Source of the DNA: Lepidurus packardi
Taxonomy: Eukaryota; Arthropoda; Branchiopoda; Notostraca; Triopsidae
Assembly (NCBI GenBank): GCA_023053545.1
Contig: JAKZAN010000001.1
Span: 2,934,565-2,998,564, forward strand
Length of the DNA stretch: 64,000 nt
Direction: 5' to 3'
The translations under genes and the position numbers were made by a program. The notes under the pieces were generated by a model that saw nothing but the letters and a program-made list of their open reading frames with translations, ran no database searches and was not told the origin of the DNA. Positions 34,701 through 43,231 of the stretch are shown here, piece after piece (within the stretch, counting starts at the first letter, position 1; every line of letters starts with the position of its first letter).

Positions 34701-35613
34701 TTTCCAGGTCCAGTTGCAGGTTTTCGTTCTGTTCCGCAGCTATCAGGATTACATCCTTTGGCTCGTCTGGAGGATTGGTATCAACCGGCAAGAGGGCTGA
34801 AGTATTTTCGATCGCCAAATTATGCGCTCGCCCCAATCGTTGATGGCGGTGCAATCGAATCGAGTGCGTACCAAAGTTGAAGACCGGAACCCAAGCACGG
34901 TTCTCCGTGGTCTTGACGATGCAATTGGAGACAATCCATTCATTCTCAGGGTGCGCGTGTAATTGTCTTGGGACTACGGTTGACCCTTCCGACCACGGGG
35001 TCTTGGTTTCCACAAACCCGAGTGCTCCTACAGGAATTGACTGTTCCTTGACAACTCGTAACGGGATACCGCGCTCTTCCTGTTTTAGTTCAGCTGCCAG
35101 CGCTGAAATTGAATTTCCGCCCTCCGCAACCATGGGAGTAATCTCGATCCCATTAGGAGTCTTGGCCGCCGAAATTTCCAAGGAGTCCACAACCACGGTT
35201 GTCTCTGCTGGGCTCTGCAATGGCCTCTGATCCGCCAACGGTGTCTGAGACGACTTGACGACAACTCTTCCCTGCTCTACCACCAGCTGAGCGTTGCTAC
35301 GGGAAAACCAATCTACGCCTAATATCAGGCCGTACGGTGATTCCTCGACGACCACTACCCGGGGTAGTTCGAGCACCTTCCCATGAGCTCGGACAGTCAA
35401 CGCGACATACCCGACTACCGAAAGTGTTCTCCCGTCAGCTCCGAAAATAGTAGAATTCCCAGTGGAAGTTATTGTCGCGGCCAATGGTCCCAAATCCCGT
35501 CTGCGAATCAAACTCAACGTCGCTCCCGTATCTATTAGTGCCACAAACTCCCCAACTCTGGCTACGGATACCGCCAGGGTGGGCAGACCTTGGTTTACAG
35601 TAGGGCCTTCCAT
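31795..35613 (-). CDS. Gypsy-C pol polyprotein, intact (1272 aa)
   Basis: Order of domains: retroviral-type aspartic protease (ALIDTGATLSLI, residues about 25-40), RT (PRFCVDYRRLNDVTR; catalytic YLDDVLIYS), RNase H (TDASGEGLGAVLAQ; NVVADALSRVP), integrase zinc finger (HTGLSGCHFGERKT..C..C) and rve core (VGIDHVGPLQ, DYNTRWVEASAVPDTT, SDRGTAFTAQ, HPQTNGLCERTNQ), then a Ser-rich acidic tail. No chromodomain motif recognised. The ATG at 35613 overlaps the gag stop by one base (TAATG), suggesting re-initiation or another recoding step. All catalytic motifs look complete. Confidence 0.95.
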   Translation of the reverse strand: MEGPTVNQGLPTLAVSVARVGEFVALIDTGATLSLIRRRDLGPLAATITSTGNSTIFGADGRTLSVVGYVALTVRAHGKVLELPRVVVVEESPYGLILGVDWFSRSNAQLVVEQGRVVVKSSQTPLADQRPLQSPAETTVVVDSLEISAAKTPNGIEITPMVAEGGNSISALAAELKQEERGIPLRVVKEQSIPVGALGFVETKTPWSEGSTVVPRQLHAHPENEWIVSNCIVKTTENRAWVPVFNFGTHSIRLHRHQRLGRAHNLAIENTSALLPVDTNPPDEPKDVILIAAEQNENLQLDLEKEVSDMCQLGVQLTPPQKKEMYSLLAKHKDCFAASKHGLGKCNTITHCIETGDARPIHVPLRRAARVEREIIQNEVDEMLKMGVVEPSNSPWGFPVVLVRKKDGTPRFCVDYRRLNDVTRKDIYPLPRVDDVLDQLAGSQYFTTLDLYRGYWQLEIEPTDREKTAFNTPDGLFQFRRMPFGLCNAPASFQRLLDRILGRLKWETCLVYLDDVLIYSKDFPEHLKRLQAVLQVLQPSGLRLNPKKCLFGSHATVYLGHLLDREGIRPDPAKIEALLDYPSSRNLREVRAFLGLSSYYRRFIDNFAAVSSPLTSLLKKNALWKWDLLQEEAFLNLIQALSHAPTLAHFHEDAVTILRTDASGEGLGAVLAQVIDGCERVVSYCSRRLTPQEKKWHSNELECLAVVWAVQKCRPYLLGQRFQLETDNTATTWLFKKRNLNGKFARWVLALQEYQFDIVHLRGTKNVVADALSRVPMSIKESVSTDHPTQLIAVISTKTDAMLIQQRSDPMLKSWIGLLESPNPPATVTTQFKIKDGVLYRRALGPGRRYLLVVPRSMRRKTLEENHTGLSGCHFGERKTLAKLQLRFWWPRMARHVQLFVRSCFPCQIHKLPTGKQHGLLQPIPNPSIPFNTVGIDHVGPLQETCRGNKHLIVLVDYNTRWVEASAVPDTTAAVAAEFLRHVIFRHGAPEKLISDRGTAFTAQLFEEVLIQLGIRHAMSSAYHPQTNGLCERTNQTLARTIALCVGPHEEDWDLFLPHAVFAINTAEQETTRYSPFELIYGRAPVLPEHTQYPWPAEAAVSYAEFHEYVQSIRGIASQRTRQAQARQTRQYNQRRKPAPCYQPGDLVFVSRPRCGGKRIRKFQPRFRGPFRVLKPLTPVTYQVGDLPGRCTRRIYRLFPAHVSQMKLFRAGYQSSTSSESSSSSEKEGSRTNADPPDGNATVVAAPLSPSAFTRVGRAIRRPKHLSAYDTS

Positions 35614-36710
35614 TAGTGCAGCCGACCCTGCCCCGTTGAGCCGGCTTCCGCGTTTCCCGACCTATGCGGACAGTCTCTTCTCAGGTGTCCAATCTGTTTG
35701 CATCCATAGCACGTATACTTCCTCTCTGGATCTGAACTGGGAGGAGCCCACGAGTCCAATGGAGGGGGAGTTGGATGACTACGTTCTCTCTGAGGTGTAG
35801 CAGGCCTTAAATTCCCTTGTAGCTGCACAGTGAGTTTATTCACTGCATTCACCAATTCCGTCACCGGATCGAGAGTTGAGGCAGGGGCGGGTGGCGAAGC
35901 TAGAAAGGGTCCAGGTGCGGTGTTACTTGGCTCGATAGCCCCCGGATTCATCCCAGACAACATTGGGCGATGCGTTGCCGGCACTTCGATAATTGTCTCT
36001 AATTTTTGTGCTGCTTCGAGAAAGTCCTTAACCGTCGCTGGAGGTTTCAGGGAGAGAACCGCTACGTGCTCAGGACGGGCCAACCCTCGAATTAGGTACG
36101 GCACTACAGCTTCCTCCAGGATTCCGTGGGGACATTTCCGGCAGAGGGCGCTTTCTGACAGCGTGTATTGCACCACAGATTCCCCTTGTTGTTGGCTTCG
36201 TTCTTGTACGGCATGGTACCACTCTCCCATGGTCAGCTTCTTTCCAAAGACTTGATCCAGGCGTTTGTGCCAGCTCGGCCAATCTAGTACCCCATTGCCG
36301 TCGGTTTCCTGCCATTCTAGGGCCAATCCCTTGAGTTTACTAATTGCTACTCTTCTTATTACTTCATCCGGCCAGCCTTCCGATTCTGCCATCCGAATGA
36401 GGGATGTAAGCCAAATTTGTGCATCGCTTTGGCCATCAAACTCCGGAATGTTTGTTGCGGTTTTCGGCATGTTCCGGGGGTTTGTCGGTGTTGGGCTGGC
36501 CAAGGCGCGCAGAATGTCCTGTTGTTGGACCAACATGGCCTGCGTTATCTGCTGCTGGCCCGCCAGGCCCTGCGTCAACGCGTGTATAGCCTGAGTCAAA
36601 TTGGCGTCCATGGTGACGCTATTACAGCTCTCTGATGAAGCGCAGTTTCGGTTTCTACTCCTGGTCCTCTGGCTAATAGATTCTGACCATTGTTCGGTAA
36701 GCTTACTCAT
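35613..36710 (-). CDS. Gypsy-C gag, intact (365 aa)
   Basis: Capsid/nucleocapsid protein. The retrotransposon gag core spans roughly residues 100-230 (WLTSLIRMAESEGWPDEVI, then WHKRLDQVFGKKLTMGEWYH). One CCHC zinc knuckle CYGCKQIGHLRRDC lies near the C-terminus. The start at 36710 (MSKLTEQW) is the first ATG of the open frame. An in-frame ATG at about residue 34 is an alternative. Confidence 0.92.
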   Translation of the reverse strand: MSKLTEQWSESISQRTRSRNRNCASSESCNSVTMDANLTQAIHALTQGLAGQQQITQAMLVQQQDILRALASPTPTNPRNMPKTATNIPEFDGQSDAQIWLTSLIRMAESEGWPDEVIRRVAISKLKGLALEWQETDGNGVLDWPSWHKRLDQVFGKKLTMGEWYHAVQERSQQQGESVVQYTLSESALCRKCPHGILEEAVVPYLIRGLARPEHVAVLSLKPPATVKDFLEAAQKLETIIEVPATHRPMLSGMNPGAIEPSNTAPGPFLASPPAPASTLDPVTELVNAVNKLTVQLQGNLRPATPQRERSHPTPPPLDSWAPPSSDPERKYTCYGCKQIGHLRRDCPHRSGNAEAGSTGQGRLH

Positions 36711-36942
36711 GAAAGCTGGAAAACAGGGCCTGCTTGCGTGTTCCCAGACTCAAGCTAGGCCAAGCTCGGTTAGTGCCACGCGGTGAGCCAAACGTATGCC
36801 AAACGCATGCAGCTCCGTACCGCTCCAACGTTGAGAGGATGCCGAGCCAAAGCTATGATGCCGAGCTAAGGCTGCTCTCCAAACACGCGTGTTCTAGGCG
36901 AACTAATTTTTCTTTAACTAAATTAGTACGTTCAGTGGCCTA

Positions 36943-36961
36943 GATCCCACTTCTGACACCA
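36943..36961 (-). promoter_or_regulatory. Gypsy-C primer-binding site
   Basis: TGGTGTCAGAAGTGGGATC two bases inside the 5' LTR on the minus strand. A Gypsy-style site, distinct from the BEL sites. Confidence 0.85.
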
Positions 36962-36963
36962 AT

Positions 36964-37154
36964 TGTGGCACGCTCACTAAGTACACGTGATATTAAATTA
37001 AAGGAAACCAGCGGTCGTGTATTGTTAAACACTCAGGACGTCCAACCCAGACCAGCGCCGCCTTCCCCCTCGAATATCAGTATATTGCCCCGTTACCAAC
37101 TGTCCTGCCCTCTAGGGACGGCGAGCGATACCGGGTCCAGGGCGAGCCGTCACA
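36964..37154 (-). repeat. Gypsy-C 5' LTR
   Basis: Matches 31447-31637 except ACCAACTG versus ACCGACTG. Followed by the AGAG duplication. Confidence 0.93.
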
Positions 37155-37922
37155 AGAGTACGATTCCTACAAATCATGTTAGAGTGAATAAATAAGATCC
37201 GTAATATATTCCTCGTCCAATATGGAAGTATAAACAAATAAAGAAAAAAGAGGCTCCATTTGCGTGCAAAGTTCGTAAAAATCAACCATAATTAACATCG
37301 CGGCAAATATGGGCTACTCTAGAGAAAGCTAGGTCTAAGTGGGCAGAGAAGTGTATTCAGGGCCGCCCAGAGGGGCGGGCGGGTGGGGCGATTTGTCCCG
37401 GGCCCCGGCTGCTTGGGGGGCCCCCACTTGGATTTTTTGTACACAAAAATACTGCTAAAAAATATTTTACCAAACTGCTCAATTTTTTCAACACTTTTTA
37501 AAGCCTGTGAAACTCGCCATCTTGATGTATGGCGCACGCTCTAAAATCTTATAAACAAGTGTAAAAAACCGCGCTCTTTTTTCAAGGTTACGGTTTCGGG
37601 CCATAGGGAGCACAACTAAAATATTATCACCACAGATGACAGCAGCTCCTAAGAGATCAGGCAATTGATGGAGTTTGGGTTAGCTTAGTCCATGGCTTAG
37701 TCTATCTATCACTTGACTATTAAGAATTAATTAGAATGAAGAGAAATCACCCGTCTGGTGCTCAAAAAAGAAAACTTAAACGGGATAGGGATTCTGCAGA
37801 CCAGCGTGGTAAAATAACTTTGATCGACTTGGGTTGGATTTCGCAGCCCAGTTCCAGTCGCAACGAAATCGTTGAACATTCACTTACTACAGAAATTTCG
37901 TTCGAAAATGCTCAACAAGTGA

Positions 37923-40430
37923 ATGAAGGTAAATTTGTCAATTCCTAGTGCGAAATGTATGGTACCTATTCAATTAACTTTGCTATCAGATGAGGCGCTA
38001 CCTCAGCCAAGAACAGATTCCGAAGAGCTCTTTGTTGCCAAGATCCTCCCCTACGAAATATGTGAAGCAGAATTACCCGCTCAACATGAGGGAAGCGAAG
38101 CAGTAGAAGAAACTACTAGTTCACCTTTGCAACCGGAAGACAACTTACCAGGATTACGCGTCGAGAACGACGATGATATAGAACATCTAGCTGAAGCTGC
38201 ACGTGATCCTGGCGCATGGACAACCCGTGAAGAAATCGTCAAGAACCGTGACCTCATTGTTCTACAAGGGGTTCCGTCAATGCCCACTGCTTTTCCGAGG
38301 GACTCTTGTGGACGGCCTTTCCCAGTGATTGTACTGTACAAGGAGCAGCCTAACAGCGTAAAAGTACCTCGAGACTGGTTAGTTTGGAGTGACAGCGTAG
38401 GAGGGCTATTTTGTTTTTCTTGCTGTCTTTTCCAAAGTGACCGGCAATCCGAATCCACTTCAAAACTGTGCAAATTTGGAGTTGGCGTTAGAGGGAACTG
38501 GCATAAGCTTCACGAAAAATTAAGGAATCACGAAAAGTCCGCTGCACACGTTGAAGCTTATCTTGCATGGAAGGACTGTTTAACTTCTTTAAAAAAGGCA
38601 ACAGGAATTGATAAGGAGGTTGTGAAGCAAGTAAACAAAGAATCCGAGAAATGGAGAGAAATTCTAAGATGCTGTCTCGATGGGGCTTTGTTTTTGGCGG
38701 GAAGGAATCTTGCCTTTCGCGGTTCTTCTTCTCATGTCGGGGAGCACGGTAACGGGAATTTTATCGGGGTCTTAGAACTCATTGGCAGGCATAACCAGAC
38801 TCTGATGTATCATCTGGATGAGGTAGTGAAATACCAGCAGCGAGGTGAAAGAATGCAGGCCCACTATCTCTCCTGGAGAACTCAGAATGAGTTTCTCGAG
38901 CTTTGTGGTAACTCTGTTCGAAAGGCTGTCGTAGATGAAATTATTAAAGCTCAGTACTATAGCATTATTGTTGATAGCACCCCAGATACATCCCACACAG
39001 AACAAGTCACATTCCTCTTTCGCTTTGTCAACCAGAGTTCAGATGGTAATTGGGAAGTCTTCGAAAGATTTTTGAAACTTGCAGATTTTGAAAAAAAGAA
39101 GGAGAAAGACATTTCAGGTCTGATTTTCGAAATTCTGAAGGAAAAAAATTTGGAAATCATGCTTTGCAGAGGCCAAGCATACGATAACGCTTCTAACATG
39201 TCGGGCTGCTACAAGGGTGTACAGGCAGTAATTTTAAAAGTGAACTCGTGCGCTCTTTATTCCCCTTGTGGAGCCCACAGTTTGAATTTGTGTGGTGTGA
39301 ATGCTGCCCAGGCATGCCTTGCAATTAAGAGTTACTTTGGCAACATCCAAAAATTGTACAACTTGTTCAGCTGCAGTCCAGCTCGCTGGAAAGTTTTGCG
39401 AAAAAACGCAAGTGTATCTCTGCACAGCCTCTCAGATACTCGTTGGAGCGCCAGAATTGAGGCCGTGAAGCCCTTGCTGAAGGACTATCGTGGAATCCTC
39501 AAATCTCTTGAGCTTCTTCAAGAACTGGATTTGCCGCCTAAAGCGCACGCGGATGCAGATACGCTTGATAATTGGATGTCATCTTTTCACTTCGTCCTTT
39601 TGAGTACATTTTGGTACAAGACTCTGCAGGCCATCGATGACAGGAACAAGCTGCTACAAAAAGCGAGTCTTAGCATTGAAGGAGAAGTTAGAGAATGCAG
39701 AAACCTTCTTCAAGACATCGAAACATTGAGAACGAACTGGGACCAACTAGTAAGTGAAGCTAAACTAGTCGCTACTCAGTTGGGCTTGGAAAGCCAGCTA
39801 AAAACCAAAGCACTCCATAAAAGGAAGACTTTTTATGGTGAACCGAAAAATACGGAGCACTTGCATGAAACAGCGGAAGACAAGTTTAAAGTAGAAGTCT
39901 TTTTGGCCACTTTAGACAGAATATCAATGGAAATTAAAGAGCGTTTTCGAGCAGCGAATAACATTTGCGATCTCTTCTCTTTTCTTTGGGACCAAGAAGT
40001 CACAAATATGGATTTAATACATCGGAAAACCAAAAGTCTCGCTCAAGCTTATTCTCGTGATTTAAATGAAGAAGATCTAGTCGAAGAAATGCGACTTTTT
40101 GTCAAGACTCGTGAAAATTTTCTCCAGTCAAAGCTTTGCTCTCCCTTGAAGCTGCTAAACAAAATATATGAACATTCCTTAGAGACCTTGTTTCCTCAGA
40201 TTTGTATATCGTTGCGTATGTTTCTTTGTTTGCCTGTGTCAGTTGCGTCTGCTGAGCGATCTTTCAGCAAGATGTCCCTCGTAAAAAACCACTTGCGCTC
40301 TACTATGGGCCAGGAACGACTAAATCATTTACTGATTTTATCTATTGAACACAAACTGGCTCAGAATCTTAATTACGATAATTTAATTGACGAGTTTGCA
40401 ATGCGAAGAGCAAGAAAGTCTGTATTTTGA
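37923..40430 (+). CDS. hAT-B transposase, ZMYM-like (835 aa)
   Basis: Would cut and paste hAT-B. Visible domains: a TTF-type zinc finger (FCFSCCLF then WHKLHEKLRNHEKSAAH, residues about 155-210), a DUF4371-like helical region (LAGRNLAFRGSSS, about 260), the RNase H-like core with D in SIIVDSTPD and D in AYDNASNMSG, and the C-terminal dimerisation motif VASAERSFSKMSLVKNHLRS. No internal stop. A separate 70-codon frame at 37736-37948 begins with a Lys/Arg-rich MKRNHPSGAQKRKLKRD typical of hAT N-termini, so the true start is probably 37736, with a frameshift or short splice near 37930. Confidence 0.9.
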   Translation: MKVNLSIPSAKCMVPIQLTLLSDEALPQPRTDSEELFVAKILPYEICEAELPAQHEGSEAVEETTSSPLQPEDNLPGLRVENDDDIEHLAEAARDPGAWTTREEIVKNRDLIVLQGVPSMPTAFPRDSCGRPFPVIVLYKEQPNSVKVPRDWLVWSDSVGGLFCFSCCLFQSDRQSESTSKLCKFGVGVRGNWHKLHEKLRNHEKSAAHVEAYLAWKDCLTSLKKATGIDKEVVKQVNKESEKWREILRCCLDGALFLAGRNLAFRGSSSHVGEHGNGNFIGVLELIGRHNQTLMYHLDEVVKYQQRGERMQAHYLSWRTQNEFLELCGNSVRKAVVDEIIKAQYYSIIVDSTPDTSHTEQVTFLFRFVNQSSDGNWEVFERFLKLADFEKKKEKDISGLIFEILKEKNLEIMLCRGQAYDNASNMSGCYKGVQAVILKVNSCALYSPCGAHSLNLCGVNAAQACLAIKSYFGNIQKLYNLFSCSPARWKVLRKNASVSLHSLSDTRWSARIEAVKPLLKDYRGILKSLELLQELDLPPKAHADADTLDNWMSSFHFVLLSTFWYKTLQAIDDRNKLLQKASLSIEGEVRECRNLLQDIETLRTNWDQLVSEAKLVATQLGLESQLKTKALHKRKTFYGEPKNTEHLHETAEDKFKVEVFLATLDRISMEIKERFRAANNICDLFSFLWDQEVTNMDLIHRKTKSLAQAYSRDLNEEDLVEEMRLFVKTRENFLQSKLCSPLKLLNKIYEHSLETLFPQICISLRMFLCLPVSVASAERSFSKMSLVKNHLRSTMGQERLNHLLILSIEHKLAQNLNYDNLIDEFAMRRARKSVF

Positions 40431-40543
40431 ATTTTTCTTTTGTTTTGTCTATATACAAGTCTGATTTAATCAAGATTACATAAGGTTTTAAATTTTTTAA
40501 ATACTTTTTTTTTACAGTTTCTTATGTGCACGAAAGGGGCCTC

Positions 40544-40606
40544 AATAAAAGAAGCGGTCAATAGGCGCAGCCTACGACGGCATTTAAAAAGAAAAAAAAA
40601 AAAAAA
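40544..40606 (+). mobile_element. 63-bp LINE-derived retro-insertion (3' hairpin and A-tail only)
   Basis: Flanked by an 11-bp duplication AAAGGGGCCTC (40533-40543, 40607-40617). It consists of about 45 bases carrying CAATAGGCGCAGCCTACGAC (40559-40578) and an A-rich tail. This is an extremely 5'-truncated product of LINE reverse transcription. Confidence 0.75.
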
Positions 40607-40825
40607 AAAGGGGCCTCCATTTTAGGTTCGCCCCGGGCCCCGTCTAACCTCTGGGCGGCCCTGAGTGTATTGCAAGAAATAGACCAGTGATAATTTGAAT
40701 TATTAGGCATAAACCTAGAAGAGAACCAAAATTTCATCAAATATTGATATTTGATGGAGCAGGTAGGTCTATTAATGCATTATTAATGATTTTAATCATA
40801 AGGTGGGATTTTCGTAGAGTTAACA

Positions 40826-41330
40826 TTATTTTTGCAACCGGAGAGGTCTTCTATCAAATTTAGTAAGGTTAACTACAACTAATAAGCATAGTAGAAGATA
40901 GGAAATAAGAAAAAATGTAATTGGAAATCATATTGGTCTATAAATTTTAATAAGAAAAGATTTATAGCTTGTTAAAATTATTCATTTATGTATTAATAGA
41001 TGAGTTCATGAATTTTCTTTATTTAAATAGATGATTATTAATAATATAATACTAGTTATAGCAAATTATAGTGAACCTATATGGGTTAAATTTAAATAAT
41101 TCGTTTGATGCTAATCTAGATATATAAATAAATAATACTAATAAACCACCCAAAAAAATTAAAAAAGTGTATATGAAAATCAATAATTTAGAAATAAGAT
41201 TCCTGATTTTAAACAAAGTAAAAAGTCTTTGAATTATTAAGCTCAGCATTATAGATAATGAGTGAGTGAGTGTTATAAATAAAAATTAGTTTATTAATAA
41301 AAAGAATGATAGGATATTGTATATTAGCAT
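40826..41330 (-). pseudogene. nad6: nad6 (NUMT-B)
   Basis: Minus strand, between trnP and cytb as in arthropod mtDNA. Reads FLGGLLVLFIYIS.LASNE, then WFPITFFLISYLLLCLLVVV in the mitochondrial code. The stop TAA shares one base with the cytb ATG. An in-frame TAA near the N-terminus (about 41300) marks decay or a later start. Confidence 0.85.
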
Positions 41331-41342
41331 TATTAAAAATAG

Positions 41343-41406
41343 CAAGAAGTAGTTTAAGAAGAATATAAGCTTTGGAAGCTTACGGTATAAATAATTATTT
41401 TCTTGA
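41343..41406 (+). tRNA. trnP: trnP mitochondrial tRNA relic (NUMT-B)
   Basis: 64 nt. Acceptor CAAGAAG pairs with TTTCTTG, and the anticodon loop CTTTGGAAG contains TGG (Pro). It is adjacent to and opposite trnT, the arthropod arrangement. It still folds well. Confidence 0.88.
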
Positions 41407-41470
41407 TACCTTAAAAAGAATTAATCTTATTTTTGATTTACAAGACCAATATTTTTTTAATTATTAAGGT
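41407..41470 (-). tRNA. trnT: trnT mitochondrial tRNA relic (NUMT-B)
   Basis: 64 nt on the minus strand. Acceptor ACCTTAA/TTAAGGT pairs perfectly. The anticodon loop CTTGTAA contains TGT (Thr). It directly abuts trnP. Confidence 0.88.
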
Positions 41471-41480
41471 TAATTGAATA

Positions 41481-41787
41481 ATGTTAAATAGTTTTGTTTT
41501 ACCAGAGTGGTTGTATTTAGGATTAGTTATTATATTAAGAAGTTTAGGGGTGTTTGTTTCTTATCGTCGGCATCTTTTGGCTGTTTTAATAAGACTAGAA
41601 GGGATAATATTAGGGCAATTTTTTAATATCTAATATATTTATTTTGTTGGGATATGAATTTTATTTTATTTTAGTGTATTTAGTTCTTATGGTTTGTGAA
41701 GCAGCATTGGTGTTAGGCGTTTTGATTTCAATTGTGCGTTCTCATGGGAGTGATTATTTTAATTCATTTACTATTTTAAAATCCTAA
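41481..41787 (+). pseudogene. nad4L: nad4L (NUMT-B)
   Basis: Starts ATGTTAAATAG shortly after trnT. SLGVFVSYRRHLLAVLMSLEG is readable with AGA = Ser, but a frameshift/stop near 41630 interrupts it. C-terminus VRSHGSDYFNSFTIL. The overlap with nad4 is degraded (ATCCTAA, where NUMT-A keeps ATGCTAA). Confidence 0.88.
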
Positions 41788-43100
41788 AAATTTTATTAAT
41801 AACACTGTTTTTGATCCCTGTGATTTTAGTTCGTTGTTGAGTGAATATAATTTTAAGAATCTTGGTATTGTTTTTATATTGGTGAGTCATAGGTTTAAAA
41901 GTAGGGGGTTGCTTTTTTTTAGATATTTTTTAATATTGTTTCTTATGTTCTTATTTTATTTCTAGTTTGATTATTGTTCTTAATATGAATGAGAAGTTAC
42001 AAGCTTCAACATGCATTTAGTAATAATATGTTTTCATTCGTAGTGTTTTTCCTTTTGTTATTTTTAGAAGCAAGTTTTTTAATTAGAGATTATTTATTTT
42101 TTTATATTATGTTTGAATCATCTTTGATTCCTACTTATTTACTCACTTTAGGGTGGGGTTATCAAGCTGAGTGACTACAGGCAGGCTTATATTTTTTATT
42201 GTATACTTTAATTGCATCTTTGCCTTTGTTGATTTGTTTTTTTTGTTATAGGCTCAGATTTAGGTACGTTAAATATATGTTGTGTAGTGTATTTTTCATA
42301 TTTTTCAAACTCATTATCTTTTGCTTTTTAAATATTAGCTTTTTTAGTTAAAATGACTATTAATTTTTTTCATTTGTGATTACCTAAGGCTCATGTAGAG
42401 GCTCCTATTGCTGGTTCGATGATTTTAGCAGGGATTTTGTTGAAGCTAGGGGGGTATGGGTTATTGCGAGTTATATATATGAATATTTCTTGTGTTATAA
42501 CATGGGCACCATTTGTTATTAGAGTTAGAATGATAGGTGCTTTATTAACTAGATTTATTTGTTTGTGTCAGAGAGATTTTAAGTCTTTGATTGCTTATTC
42601 TTCCGTGGCTCACATAGGTTTGGTTCTTGGGGGTATCCATAGTTTCTATTCTTGAGAATGGAATGGTGCTTTAATTATAATAATTGCTCATGGATTAGCT
42701 TCTTCTGGTATGTTTTGTTTAGCAAATATGTCATATGAACGAATTAGTTCAAGAAGTTTATTATTAACCCGTGGGATACTCAGTTTATTTCCTAGATTAG
42801 CTATTTGATGGTTTTTACTTTCTTCTGTAAATATAGCAGCCCACCCATTATTAAATTTATTTGGTGAGATTTCTTTAATTAATTCTTTAGTAAGTTGAGG
42901 AGTATGAATAATAATTTTGGTGGGATTAGTTTCATTTTTTGCTGCAGCTTATTCACTTTACTTATACTCTTCTTCTCAACACGGAACCCCTCTTAATTCT
43001 ATTATTTCAAGAAGTCCTATTACTCTTCGAGAATTATTAGTGAGATTCTTGCATTGGTTTCCCTTAAACTTATTGATTTTATTGGACTGAGATTGAGTAT
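41781..43100 (+). pseudogene. nad4: nad4 (NUMT-B), uninterrupted copy
   Basis: Continuous nad4 copy with no transposon inside. Conserved blocks [17 protein letters not shown], then [14 protein letters not shown] and SHGLASSGMFCLANMSYER in the mitochondrial code (TGA = Trp). The start codon reads ATC. Over 42461-43100 it differs from NUMT-A only at scattered bases, so both copies derive from nearly the same mitochondrial haplotype or from one duplicated insertion. Confidence 0.9.
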
Positions 43101-43163
43101 GTTTTCGTAGTTTAAATAGAATAGTGGTTTGTGATGCCCGAGGTGTGTTTATCACTGGGGACC
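43101..43163 (+). tRNA. trnH: trnH mitochondrial tRNA relic (NUMT-B)
   Basis: Between nad4 and nad5. Acceptor GTTTTCG pairs with TGGGGAC through several G-T wobbles, the anticodon GTG lies in TTTGTGATG, and there is a T-arm GGTG/CACT. Less decayed than the copy at 13845. Confidence 0.75.
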
Positions 43164-43231
43164 ATGAGTGTTTTATCATTTTGTCATATTATTGCATGTT
43201 GTTTTTATTTTTTAAGAGTACTAATTTTAAT
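43164..43231 (+). pseudogene. nad5: nad5 5' end (NUMT-B)
   Basis: ATGAGTGTTTTATC at 43164, matching 13908 on. Cut after about 68 bp by the A-tail of LINE-E. Confidence 0.85.

Larger units (their letters stand above)
31447..37154 (-). mobile_element. Gypsy-C, complete Ty3/Gypsy retrotransposon
   Basis: 5708 bp, minus strand, with 191-bp LTRs (31447-31637, 36964-37154) that differ at one visible base, a 4-bp AGAG duplication (31443-31446, 37155-37158), PBS, polypurine tract and uninterrupted gag and pol. No envelope frame. Inserted in cytb of NUMT-B. The state of the LTRs and frames implies a young, possibly mobile copy. Confidence 0.95.
37358..40663 (+). mobile_element. hAT-B, complete hAT transposon
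   Basis: 3306 bp. Inverted ends CAGGGCCGCCCAGAGG...CCTCTGGGCGGCCCTG and a perfect 8-bp duplication AGTGTATT (37350-37357, 40664-40671) in cytb of NUMT-B. It contains a long uninterrupted transposase and, near the right end, a tiny LINE-derived insertion. Confidence 0.95.
30881..40826 (-). pseudogene. cytb: cytb (NUMT-B), split by Gypsy-C and hAT-B
   Basis: Mitochondrial cytochrome b on the minus strand. N-terminal block 40826-40664 (NALIDLPAPSN, WWNFGSLLGLCLIIQIITG), middle block 37357-37155 ([28 protein letters not shown]), C-terminal block 31446-30881 ([13 protein letters not shown]-like, then [31 protein letters not shown]). Start ATG 40826-40824 shares one base with the nad6 stop. Sequence left of 30881 is the Gypsy-B LTR, so the extreme C-terminus is missing. 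Confidence 0.9.
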
